Positions 1 through 7,509 of a DNA stretch of 64,000 bases are shown here, in pieces; the stretch's first letter is position 1, and each line of letters opens with the position of its first letter. Where the stretch lies: contig NZ_SMSJ01000014.1 of the NCBI RefSeq assembly GCF_004355005.1, positions 1-64,000 of the forward strand. Reading direction: 5' to 3'. The notes under the pieces were generated by a model. It worked only from the letters and a program-made list of their open reading frames with translations, did no database searches and was not told the DNA's origin. The position numbers were made by a program, and so were the translations under genes. This DNA comes from Dankookia rubra (GTDB lineage: Bacteria > Pseudomonadota > Alphaproteobacteria > Acetobacterales > Acetobacteraceae).

Positions 1-2
1 TT

Positions 3-83
3 GGCCACATGCGCAGGCTGTCGAAGCTGCCCGACCGCGTCCGCAGCTTCTTCGGGCACAAGACTTTCCGCTACGCCGCTTGA
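3..83 (+). pseudogene. C-terminal end of a transposase (partial)
   Basis: The window opens inside a reading frame that runs from base 3 to a TGA at 81-83. Its last 26 residues end in RVRSFFGHKTFRYAA. Basic tails ending in YAA after a short hydrophobic core are common at the C-terminus of IS5/IS4-type transposases, so this is probably the end of one. The body lies outside the window, so family and intactness cannot be judged. Weak call. Confidence 0.3.
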
Positions 84-285
84 TTCAAGATCGCCCAGGC
101 CGGATCAATAACTCAGCATTGACAGCAGCGTCGCGGCCAACAAGCCAGATAGCCGCATAGCTGCACGCCGCGCAGCACGAAGACCACCATGGCGAAGACG
201 AAGTCAAAAGCAGCGATGTCACCGCGGATCGCCTCTAGGGCAGCCGGGGTTGGTCGTTAATGTTCGCTTCCCTTCAGTGCCAGGC

Positions 286-476
286 TCAGTTCCGGTCTCC
301 GCCGGGAACGCCGAACAGGACGACGTCGTAGAGCTTGCCCGGCATATCCATCTCGGGCGAGGAGGGCGGCGTGCCAGGGGCGGAGAGGCCCCCCTTGGCA
401 TGACACGGACAACAACCTCGAACCCGGCCGCCCATATGTGGCGGACCCAGTCCTCGGAAGAGCGGTCACCGCAGCC
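286..476 (-). pseudogene. Decayed DUF411 gene with internal deletion
   Basis: Two fragments in different frames resemble the intact DUF411 protein at 10661-11137. The upstream fragment (about 476-405) reads DWVRHIWAAGFEVVVRV, matching GWVRHMRDAGFNVTVREV of the intact copy. The downstream fragment (about 405-286) reads AKGGLSAPGTPPSSPEMDM followed by YDVVLFG and a TGA, matching AKGLSAPGMPPSSPGMDI and YEVVAFG. About 60 codons between them are missing, the frame is broken, and the CGCC metal motif is replaced by CGDRS. A remnant of a copper-associated periplasmic protein, not a working gene. Confidence 0.6.
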
Positions 477-813
477 TAACCGACATGCGGGCAGCGTGGC
501 TGGACCAGACCGCCAGGTGCGCCGCAGAGTGCAACCCAGTGTCCAGGAAGCCGGGTGCGCTACAGGAGGCTGCCAGCTGAACCGCGAGATGGACGACCTG
601 AGGACCAGCTACCTGCGGGTCCCAAGCTACTGATCTTCATGTACAAAGGCCGGGCCCGGCCGGGGTGACGGCCGCGAAGCAGCCGCCGAGGGAAATGCAC
701 CGCCCGCTCGGGCTCGGAGCATGGCGCAGAGATTGGAATGCCTGGCGAGTAGGCGTCGGGCGCTCAAAGGGCGCCGCCCCGGGTTTCGCGGCATGCTGAC
801 GGCGGAAGGCGCG
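477..813. other. No recognisable gene
   Basis: Short open frames exist on both strands but none shows a ribosome binding site, family motif or convincing protein character. It looks like decayed sequence between an IS remnant and the Fic gene. Confidence 0.4.
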
Positions 814-2391
814 CTAAGTCTTCAGCTCCGCTCCCGGGGAGCCTTCGGGAGCGGCCTGGGGCAGGTCGAAAGCCCCCTGGACGATCCCCTCCACCGCCCT
901 GACCTCGTCGTCGGACAGGTCGCTGAACTCCTTGGCTCGGCGCCTCTTCGGCAGGACGCCGCCGTTCTGTCTCGCAAATAGAATCAGCAGCGACAGCCGC
1001 GCGTCCGACATGTCGAACAGGCTCAGGATCTCCGACTTGGCGCGGTCGTAGGCGCGCAGGTGCGCGATCTCGCGTGGCAAATCCTCCTCGACGGTGCGGG
1101 CGATGCACGCGCAGAGGAATTCGGCGAAGTCGGTCACATCGAAGAACGCGTACAGGTCGAAGGTGTCGTTGACGATCTCGACGTTGCCCCGTTCGGTCGG
1201 CCGCCACTCGATGTGGTCCATCAGCGGCCCGGAGTGCGCTCTGAGGAGGCGCACGTAGTCCTCGATGGCGTCGAGGATCGCGGTGGACACGGGGAACAGG
1301 ATGCCCGGCGGCGAGAACCCGCGCTCCGCCAGGACGTGGTGGACGAGGAACCGGTGGAGGCGCCCGTTGCCGTCCTCGAAAGGGTGCACCATGACGAAGC
1401 CGAAGGAGAGCGCTGCCGCCTGGACCGCGGGGTTGAGGCGGTCCTCGGACATCCGGGCGTTCGCCGCGATGATCCCGTCCATCAGTCGGGGAAGGTCCTG
1501 CGGACGGGCGCCGATGAATTCGGGGACCGGGTTGCCGTCCGACATGCGGTCGCCGAGGAACACGCCTTCCGTGCGGATGCCGGGGGCGACGTGCCGCCCG
1601 TCCTCGATGATAACCGACTGGAGGCGCTCAAGCTCGGCGACCGACAGCGGGCGCTGCCCCGCCTGCATGACGGCCCGCCCCCACCTCTCGATGCGGTTCC
1701 TCGGGGGCCTCTCCCCCTCAATTTGGAAACTGGCTTGGCTATCGGCCAAGAGGAGAAAACTCGCGGCCCTGGCCAGCACCCGCCGGTCCGCCCGTCCGGT
1801 GATCTCCCTAGCTCGCTCCTCGAGCCTGCGGCCGATGAACTCCTCGAGCAGCGCCGTCCGGCGGATAATCGGGCAGAAGTCCGGGGTGCCGGGCAGGTTG
1901 TCCCGGATCCGGTGCCGCAGCGAGTTCCGGGGTCGGGCGGCGAAGTAAGCCTCGGGGTCGATGGCGTCGGCGTAGTTGCCCGTCAAGGCGTCCGGGAGGT
2001 CCAGCCGCCGTCCCGTGAGCCACTCGAACAGGAACCATGCCCGCCGGGTCCAAGCACCGGTCGGCGCCGACGCCACCACTTCCTCCATCTGCCCGGCCGG
2101 GATCGCGTCGAAGATCCGCTTGAGCAGCAGGAGATCGAGGGCCTCGTGCCTCAGCGCGAAGGTCAGGTGCCCCGCCAGGGTGGGCTCCGGCCGCATGCGC
2201 CTGCCGAAGATGGTCCAGTCGGCAGCTTCCTGGCGCCCCTCTTTGATAAAAATCGGCACCACGCACGAGGCGCGCCGGACGGGGGCGTCCACACTGTACG
2301 CTTGAACCAGTGCGGCGTAGCCCACAAGCTCCCCGGACGACGGCACGAGCCGCTCGCGGAAGACTCGGGGCGTGCTGAAAGCCGTGGGCAT
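814..2391 (-). CDS. Fic family protein, class II (AMPylase-like)
   Basis: 525 residues. The Fic active-site motif HPFEDGNGRLHR lies at residues 336-347 and has the catalytic His and the phosphate-binding GNGR. An inhibitory-helix motif of the form (S/T)xxxE(G/N), seen as SFQIEG at residues 221-226, lies N-terminal to it, so this belongs to the class II group in which the Glu blocks ATP binding. Fic proteins usually transfer AMP from ATP to a hydroxyl side chain of a target protein. No antitoxin-like partner ORF is adjacent, which fits an intramolecular inhibitor. Target unknown. The ATG at 2391 is followed by an unbroken frame. Confidence 0.85.
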   Translation of the reverse strand: MPTAFSTPRVFRERLVPSSGELVGYAALVQAYSVDAPVRRASCVVPIFIKEGRQEAADWTIFGRRMRPEPTLAGHLTFALRHEALDLLLLKRIFDAIPAGQMEEVVASAPTGAWTRRAWFLFEWLTGRRLDLPDALTGNYADAIDPEAYFAARPRNSLRHRIRDNLPGTPDFCPIIRRTALLEEFIGRRLEERAREITGRADRRVLARAASFLLLADSQASFQIEGERPPRNRIERWGRAVMQAGQRPLSVAELERLQSVIIEDGRHVAPGIRTEGVFLGDRMSDGNPVPEFIGARPQDLPRLMDGIIAANARMSEDRLNPAVQAAALSFGFVMVHPFEDGNGRLHRFLVHHVLAERGFSPPGILFPVSTAILDAIEDYVRLLRAHSGPLMDHIEWRPTERGNVEIVNDTFDLYAFFDVTDFAEFLCACIARTVEEDLPREIAHLRAYDRAKSEILSLFDMSDARLSLLILFARQNGGVLPKRRRAKEFSDLSDDEVRAVEGIVQGAFDLPQAAPEGSPGAELKT

Positions 2392-2708
2392 GGTGGAAAA
2401 CCGATTACGACCGACGCATTTCGATTAGGATAGCGCGATCGGGCAGCAAATCCATTAAGCAACTGATTTTGCGAATTAATTTGAGATGCCCTGAGGCACA
2501 CAAGGGGCAAGCCTCTGAATCCATTGATGACGCAAGCCGAATGCCTCAGCCCCCGAGGCCGCGGGTCACCATACCAATGACTTCGTTGCGGCCTCGTGCG
2601 GCCCCTCCGGGCCCACTGCCGCAGGATCAGCTTCGCCCTCCGCGCTAAGTTGAATCAAAGGGCACCAACTCGCTCCGGTGTTAACCTTCGTACAAGCGGC
2701 CACTGCCT
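2392..2708. other. Intergenic; AT-richer leader of the Fic gene
   Basis: No gene is supported here. Bases 2400-2500 are clearly lower in GC than the surroundings and probably hold the Fic promoter, but I could not pick out a specific -35/-10 pair. Confidence 0.3.
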
Positions 2709-2918
2709 TCAGTGGCGGGACCGACCTGGCGCGTGCGCCCCGACGGCCGCGAAGTACGCGTCCGCCAGGACCGAACCTGCTGACGCATCGCTGCAGAGGG
2801 CCTCCAAGGCGCGCAGCAGGTGCTCAGCCGCCTCCGTCTGCCCCTCCTCCAGGGCCCGCTCGAGCGCCGCCAGGATCTGCTCCTCCAGGTTCGGGGGTGG
2901 CGGCAGCTCCTCCTCCAT
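2709..2918 (-). CDS. Small acidic helical protein under a CueR-type promoter
   Basis: 69 residues, starting MEEELPPPPNLEEQILAAL, rich in Glu/Ala/Leu and predicted mostly alpha-helical, with no signal peptide and a single Cys. I do not recognise the family. The case for a real gene is its promoter: a TTGACC-N19-CACGGT element over a CCCTC/GAGGG dyad sits at 2936-2966 on the same strand, 18 bases upstream of the ATG, matching the CueR-type promoters of the ATPase and cueR in this window. It may be a cytosolic copper-responsive protein. It could also be a spurious ORF beneath a promoter that drives something shorter. Confidence 0.5.
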   Translation of the reverse strand: MEEELPPPPNLEEQILAALERALEEGQTEAAEHLLRALEALCSDASAGSVLADAYFAAVGAHAPGRSRH

Positions 2919-2935
2919 CGTTCAGACCGCCGGAG

Positions 2936-2966
2936 ACCGTGCGCCCTTCCCTCGTGGGAGGGTCAA
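2936..2966 (-). promoter_or_regulatory. CueR-type promoter/operator
   Basis: On the minus strand: TTGACC (2966-2961), a 19-base spacer holding the dyad CCCTC-CCAC-GAGGG, then CACGGT (2941-2936). The overlong 19-base spacer is typical of MerR-family activated promoters. It drives the small ORF at 2709-2918. Confidence 0.7.
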
Positions 2967-2989
2967 GCGCCCCCGGCCCGGCGCCGCAT

Positions 2990-3005
2990 ACATACTTTGA
3001 AATAC
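2990..3005. promoter_or_regulatory. Copper response-regulator box, site a
   Basis: The minus strand reads GTATTTCAAAGTATGT, a GYATT-N5-GTATK direct repeat. Its centre lies 111 bp before the ATG at 3110, the lipoprotein gene ahead of copA-copB. It matches four other sites in the window. Confidence 0.55.
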
Positions 3006-3109
3006 TCGGCGGTGCCGTCCCGGCTTGGCGTCCGGACGTTCGTAGTGGAAACCGTCCTCCCCGCGCCCCACCGGCAGCGCCGGGGACAGCGGCCAAGGAG
3101 ACGCACCGA

Positions 3110-3460
3110 ATGTTCGACACCAGGATCCTTCGCACCAGCCTCACGCTGGCGCTCGGCCTCTCCCTCGCGGCCTGCGCTCAGCAGCAGAGCCCGCCGCCCG
3201 CGCAGCAGACCGGCGGCATGTCGGGCACGGGCATGGCTGGGCACAGCATGTCCGGGATGTCCGGCATGCAGGGACACGACATGCGCGGAATGGACATGCA
3301 GCAGATGATGGCGCACTGCGCCCAGATGCGTCAGCAGATGCGCCAGGGCGCGAGCATGAACCCCGACATGCAGCAGATGATGGCCCACTGCGACCAGATG
3401 GACCGGCAGATGGGCGGCATGTCCGGCGCGCCCCGTGGCCCGGTCTCGCCGAACCGCTGA
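3110..3460 (+). CDS. Met/His-rich lipoprotein ahead of copAB
   Basis: 116 residues. The N-terminus is a lipoprotein signal with the lipobox LAAC (Cys22). The mature part is dominated by Met, His and Gln, with GMSGM-type runs and two copies of an MMAHCxQM module, one followed by MRQQMRQGAS. Met/His clusters of this kind bind Cu(I)/Cu(II) in periplasmic copper proteins. A paralogue with the same MMAHC-MRQQMRQGA-SPDM core lies at 30397-30699. It is the first gene after response-regulator box a and is followed within 50 bases by copA, so a periplasmic copper-buffering role is inferred. No named family recognised. Confidence 0.75.
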   Translation: MFDTRILRTSLTLALGLSLAACAQQQSPPPAQQTGGMSGTGMAGHSMSGMSGMQGHDMRGMDMQQMMAHCAQMRQQMRQGASMNPDMQQMMAHCDQMDRQMGGMSGAPRGPVSPNR

Positions 3461-3506
3461 CACGCGAGGACGGCACCCGCCTCACCATCGGCAAGGAGTC
3501 GGAGAC

Positions 3507-5483
3507 GTGCTCGGGAAGCCATCCCTTCTCGTGCCCAGACGCGCTGGCGGCCTGACGCGGCGGCGCTTCGTGCTGGGTGCAGCCTCAGCCGGGACGCTCA
3601 CGGGCCTCGGCGCGCTCGGCCCAGGTGCCGCACTGGCCGCGCCCGGCCAAGTGCCCACGCTGAGCGGCAGCCGGTTCGACCTCGCCGTCCAGCCGACGCC
3701 GATGAACGTCACCGGCCGCCAGATTGTGGCAACCGGCGTGAACGGGTCCATCCCGGGCCCAATCCTGCGCTGGCGCCAGGGCGACACCGTCACGCTGAAC
3801 GTGACCAACCGGTTGAGCGTGCCGACCTCCATCCATTGGCACGGCATCCGCTCGCCGTCGAACATGGACGGCGTCCCCGGGCTCAGCTTCCGGGGCATCC
3901 CGCCTGGGGAAACCTTTACTTACCGCATCCCGCTGCGGCAGAGCGGCACCTACTGGTACCACAGCCACTCCGGCTTCCAGGAGCAGACCGGGGTCTATGG
4001 CGCGCTCGTCGTCGAGCCGCGGGACGGCTACCCGGTCGCGTTCGACCGCGACTACGTTGTGCTGCTCTCGGACTGGACCGACGACAACCCCGAGGTCATC
4101 GTCAGCAATCTCAAGTTCCAGAGCGACTACTACAACTTTCACCAGCGCACGGTCGGCACGTTCTTCGCCGACGTGGCGCGGCACGGCCTCAGCGCGACAA
4201 TCGAGGACCGCCTGCAATGGGGCCGCATGCGGATGAGCCCCACCGACATCGCCGACGTGACGGGCTACACCTACACCTACCTGCTCAACGGCCAGCCGCC
4301 CGGCTCGAACTGGACGGCGCTGTTCCGCCCGGGCGAGAGGGTGCGCCTGCGCTTCATCAACGGCGCGACCATGACCTTCTTCGACGTCCGGATCCCGGGC
4401 CTCAAGATGTCGGTCGTCGAGGCCGACGGGAACAGCGTGGTGCCCGTCGAAATCGACGAGTTCCGCATCGGTGTCGCCGAGACCTACGATGTCATCGTCC
4501 AGCCCCGCGAGGACCGCGCCTACACCGTCTTCGCGCAGTCCATGGACCGCACGGGCTTCGCGCGTGGCACGCTGGCCACTCGCCCCGGCATCGCCGGGCC
4601 CATCCCGCCCATGGACCCCCGGCCGATCCGGACGATGGTCGACATGGGCATGGGCCGCATGGACATGGGCGGAGGCATGTCCGGCATGACCGGGCACGCT
4701 GACACGACGTCCCGCGCGGCGTCCGACCGCGCCGGCGGCGGCGCGAACGGCCAGCGCGGCGCCCCTCGCCGCCCGACCTCCGGCGACCGCGGAGGAGCCA
4801 TCGGCCACGCCGCGGTGCCCGCACCGGCCATGACGCAAGGAAACACGGCGAGCGGCGGCATGCCCGGGATGGACATGGGAGGCGCCCCCACGCCCGGCAT
4901 GGGGCACGGCTCGATGGCGGGCATGAACATGGGCGGCGGCATGCCGGGCATGGGCATGCCGCCCGACCCGACCGCCGCCCGGCTGCGGGGCCAGCCGGGG
5001 GTGGACAACGTAGCCATGATGCCGATGAACCGTCTTTCCGAGGCGGGCGACGGCCTCGACGGGAACGGGCGCCGCGTCCTAACCTACGCTGACCTCCGGG
5101 CCGTGATTCCGGGCGACGACCCGCGCCCACCGTCCCGGGAAATCGTCCTCCACCTAACCGGGAACATGGAGCGCTACGTCTGGGGCTTCGACGGCCGCAA
5201 GTTCTCCCAGGCCGAGCCGATCCGCCTCAAGCTCGGTGAGCGCGTCCGCTTCATCCTCATCAACGACACGATGATGGAGCACCCCATCCACCTGCACGGC
5301 CTCTGGAGCGAGCTCGAGAACGGCCACGGCAACTACCGCCCCTACAAACATACCATCGTCGTCAAGCCCGGCGAGAGGCTGAGCTACCTGGTGACCGCGG
5401 ACGAGCCCGGGGCTTGGGCCTACCACTGCCATCTCCTCTACCACATGGAGATGGGCATGTTCCGCGCGGTGGTCGTGGAATGA
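3507..5483 (+). CDS. copA: Multicopper oxidase CopA (Tat-exported)
   Basis: 658 residues from a GTG at 3507, chosen because AAGGAG lies 8 bases upstream. A twin-arginine signal (TRRRFVLG, about residues 17-24) indicates export of the folded, copper-loaded enzyme. Copper ligands are seen in order: IHWHG (~110), YWYHSHS (~150), HPIHLHG (~591) and HCHLLYHMEMGM (~640), the last holding the type 1 Cys-His-Met. Between them, residues ~378-488 form a Met/His-rich segment with repeated GMDMGG-type motifs, the extra copper-binding region of PcoA/CopA proteins. It oxidises Cu(I) in the periplasm. It overlaps copB by ATGA and follows the Met-rich lipoprotein. Confidence 0.93.
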   Translation: MLGKPSLLVPRRAGGLTRRRFVLGAASAGTLTGLGALGPGAALAAPGQVPTLSGSRFDLAVQPTPMNVTGRQIVATGVNGSIPGPILRWRQGDTVTLNVTNRLSVPTSIHWHGIRSPSNMDGVPGLSFRGIPPGETFTYRIPLRQSGTYWYHSHSGFQEQTGVYGALVVEPRDGYPVAFDRDYVVLLSDWTDDNPEVIVSNLKFQSDYYNFHQRTVGTFFADVARHGLSATIEDRLQWGRMRMSPTDIADVTGYTYTYLLNGQPPGSNWTALFRPGERVRLRFINGATMTFFDVRIPGLKMSVVEADGNSVVPVEIDEFRIGVAETYDVIVQPREDRAYTVFAQSMDRTGFARGTLATRPGIAGPIPPMDPRPIRTMVDMGMGRMDMGGGMSGMTGHADTTSRAASDRAGGGANGQRGAPRRPTSGDRGGAIGHAAVPAPAMTQGNTASGGMPGMDMGGAPTPGMGHGSMAGMNMGGGMPGMGMPPDPTAARLRGQPGVDNVAMMPMNRLSEAGDGLDGNGRRVLTYADLRAVIPGDDPRPPSREIVLHLTGNMERYVWGFDGRKFSQAEPIRLKLGERVRFILINDTMMEHPIHLHGLWSELENGHGNYRPYKHTIVVKPGERLSYLVTADEPGAWAYHCHLLYHMEMGMFRAVVVE

Positions 5484-6277
5484 GAGGCGCAAGGTCTCCG
5501 GCGGCCAAGCTCGCCGTTTCAGCCCTGGCCACAGTCCTCGCGGCCACGTTCATCCCCGCGGCCCACGCCCAGCAGGGCGGCACCGCGTCCCCGATCTACC
5601 TGGGCTCCATGATGGCGGCGAGCGGAGTGCAGCCGGTCACGGACAACCAGATCTTTTCCCACCTCCTGCTCAACCAGCTGGAGGACCGCAGCACCGGCTC
5701 CCGCAACCGCTTCCGGTGGGAGGGCCAGGGTTGGATCGGGACCGACTACGACAGGCTCTGGCTGAAGAGCGAGGGCAACGTCAACCGCACCGGCACCATG
5801 AGCGACGGGCGTCAGGAGGCCCTGTACGGCCGGGCGATCTCGACCTATTTCGACCTCCAGGCCGGGGTGCGCACGGACCTGGACTCTTCGCGCGGCCGGA
5901 CCTGGGCGGCGCTCGGCGTCCAGGGCCTCGCCGTCTACTGGTTCGACCTGGAGGCCACGGTCTACGCGAGTGACAGCGGGCACTTCGCCGCGCGTCTGGA
6001 GGGCTCCTACGACTTGCTCATCACCCAGCGCCTCATCCTGCAGCCGCAGGCGGAGCTGAACTTTTACAGCAAGGACGACCGCGGTCGCGGCGTCGGATCC
6101 GGCCTGTCGAGCTTCGATACCGGCCTGCGGTTGCGCTACGAGATCAGCCGCAAGTTCGCCCCCTACGTTGGGGTCACCTACGAGGAGAGGTTTGGACACT
6201 CGGCCGACTTCGCCCGGCGCGAGGGCGAGCGAGCCCACGATCTGCGCTTCGTGTTCGGCGCCCGGATCTGGTTCTAG
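5480..6277 (+). CDS. copB: Copper resistance protein B, outer-membrane barrel
   Basis: 265 residues starting at the ATG that overlaps the copA stop (ATGA), so translation is coupled. An N-terminal signal ends near AHAQQ. The body has the CopB/PcoB pattern of alternating beta strands (SYDLLITQRLILQPQAELNF, the LRLRYEISRKFAPYVG segment) and a terminal Phe, expected for an outer-membrane beta-barrel. The Met-rich N-terminal region of Pseudomonas CopB is absent. It works with CopA in periplasmic/outer-membrane copper handling. A second copy is at 16913-17761. Confidence 0.9.
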   Translation: MRGARSPAAKLAVSALATVLAATFIPAAHAQQGGTASPIYLGSMMAASGVQPVTDNQIFSHLLLNQLEDRSTGSRNRFRWEGQGWIGTDYDRLWLKSEGNVNRTGTMSDGRQEALYGRAISTYFDLQAGVRTDLDSSRGRTWAALGVQGLAVYWFDLEATVYASDSGHFAARLEGSYDLLITQRLILQPQAELNFYSKDDRGRGVGSGLSSFDTGLRLRYEISRKFAPYVGVTYEERFGHSADFARREGERAHDLRFVFGARIWF

Positions 6278-6319
6278 GGCCGATCCGAGGTCTCGCACCC
6301 CGTTCCAGCCCGCGCGAAT

Positions 6320-7053
6320 CTACATCTTCTCCTTCACACCTTTACGGATGAGCCACCAGTTCACGGGATAGGAAGTGACGAAGCCGCAAACCATCGCAAT
6401 CTGCATCATGAACCAGAACTCGACTGAGTTGGTCTCGAGCCGTACCCCAAGGAAGTGGCGGAAGAGATAGAAGCTGGCAAAGGCCATGAAGCCGTACATA
6501 CCCCCTGCCACGCGGTCAGCGACAGGGTGTCCGCCTTGAGCGCCTGGACGAGTCCCTGGCCGACCGACAAATTCCGCATCGGCTTGATGGTGAAGAATTG
6601 GAAGGCGATGCCGAGCGCGAAGGCTAAGATGTAATCGGCCACCCAGACGGCGTACATCTTCTCGCTGAACAGGGTGCGCCAGCCGAGCCAGACGGCGACG
6701 GCGGGCACGAAGAAGACCAGCCATTCGGCGAGGATGTCGCCGAGCGCGCAGCCGCTTCCGCAATGGCTGGCGCCTTTGCCGACCATCACCGGTAAGGGCG
6801 TCTCCCGCTTGCTCGGCATCTCCTCGTGGCGCTCCATGGCTGCGTGCGCCCTCTCATGCGTAGCGAGGCGCCCGCAGGCGAAGTAGCCCCACAGCGTGAC
6901 GACAGTCCCGAAAAGCGCCGTCACCGGCCAGACGACGTTCATGATGCCCATATGCTGGGGGTATCGGGCGACGTCGGCGATAATGATAGACGCGCAGATG
7001 GCCCCGATCACCAAGGCGCCGATGGAGAGGTCGTGAAGCCAGGCAGGAATCAT
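6320..7053 (-). pseudogene. DUF4396 membrane protein, one-base frameshift
   Basis: The first part (7053 to ~6506) encodes MIPAWLHDLSIGALVIGA with membrane helices, an MNVVWPVTALFG segment and a CGSGCALGD metal-like motif, as in DUF4396 proteins. The frame then goes astray, while the family's C-terminal part (YGFMAFASFYLF to WWLIRKGVKEKM) continues in another frame to 6320. The break is at a run of five C (6501-6505, plus strand); a sixth would restore WQGGMYGF. It lies 3 bases after the HMA gene under the same CueR-type promoter. Either a real pseudogene or a homopolymer sequencing error. Function unknown; the family often sits beside copper genes. Confidence 0.75.
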
Positions 7054-7056
7054 GGC

Positions 7057-7362
7057 TCAGCAGCTACATCCGCAGCCGCCAGCCCTCGGCCCCCGCCCGG
7101 GCGACCCGCCCGGCTCCATGACAGCGCGGTACCCGGCCCCTGTCACGGCAACGAGCAAGTCCTCCAGGCAGGCACTGCCCAGTACCATCGCGCACCCCGC
7201 CGCAAGGTCAACCTCGACGCTGATGGTGCCGGGAACCCGCGAGAGCGCCCGGTGGACGGCGTTGGCGCAGTATCCGCAGGTCATGCCGCCAATGAAGAGG
7301 ACCGTGCAATCTCGGTCCTGGCCGGACAGCGCCAGGCGTTCGGGTATCATGGCTTCACTCAT
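7057..7362 (-). CDS. Heavy-metal-associated (HMA) domain protein
   Basis: 101 residues from the ATG at 7362, chosen over upstream starts because AGGAGG lies 7 bases before it. One HMA fold with the metal motif GMTCGYC (residues 26-32), followed by the usual ANAVHRALSRVPG helix. An unusual Cys tail, CGCSC, closes the protein. HMA proteins carry Cu(I) in the cytosol or hand it to P-type ATPases. Preceded by a CueR-type promoter (7392-7422) and followed by the DUF4396 gene, likely one operon. The neighbouring ATPase lacks its own HMA domain, so this could be its donor. Confidence 0.85.
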   Translation of the reverse strand: MSEAMIPERLALSGQDRDCTVLFIGGMTCGYCANAVHRALSRVPGTISVEVDLAAGCAMVLGSACLEDLLVAVTGAGYRAVMEPGGSPGRGPRAGGCGCSC

Positions 7363-7391
7363 CTTCGACCTCCTGAATGCAGATGCAACCG

Positions 7392-7422
7392 AGCTGGGGT
7401 TTCCCTCTATGGCAGAGGTCAA
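7392..7422 (-). promoter_or_regulatory. CueR-type promoter/operator
   Basis: Minus strand: TTGACC (7422-7417), 19-base spacer with imperfect dyad (TCTGCCATAGAGGGA), then CCAGCT (7397-7392). Thirty bases upstream of the HMA start. Confidence 0.65.
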
Positions 7423-7509
7423 CCCCCTGGGCGCAGTCCAGGCTGCCTCTATGCCTTTTCGAGTTCCCGAGTCTGTGCCTGGCTACCCATGCAGCCGACG
7501 ATAGGTGCC

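Noticed and set aside
1060-2433. 457-codon open frame opposite the Fic gene
   Set aside because: It mirrors the Fic gene on the other strand, is rich in Arg/Glu/Asp/Pro and has no family motif. Long antisense frames are expected at this GC content.
3585-4907. 440-codon antisense frame within copA
   Set aside because: Shadow of the multicopper oxidase; low-complexity Arg/Ala/Gly/His content and no ribosome site.
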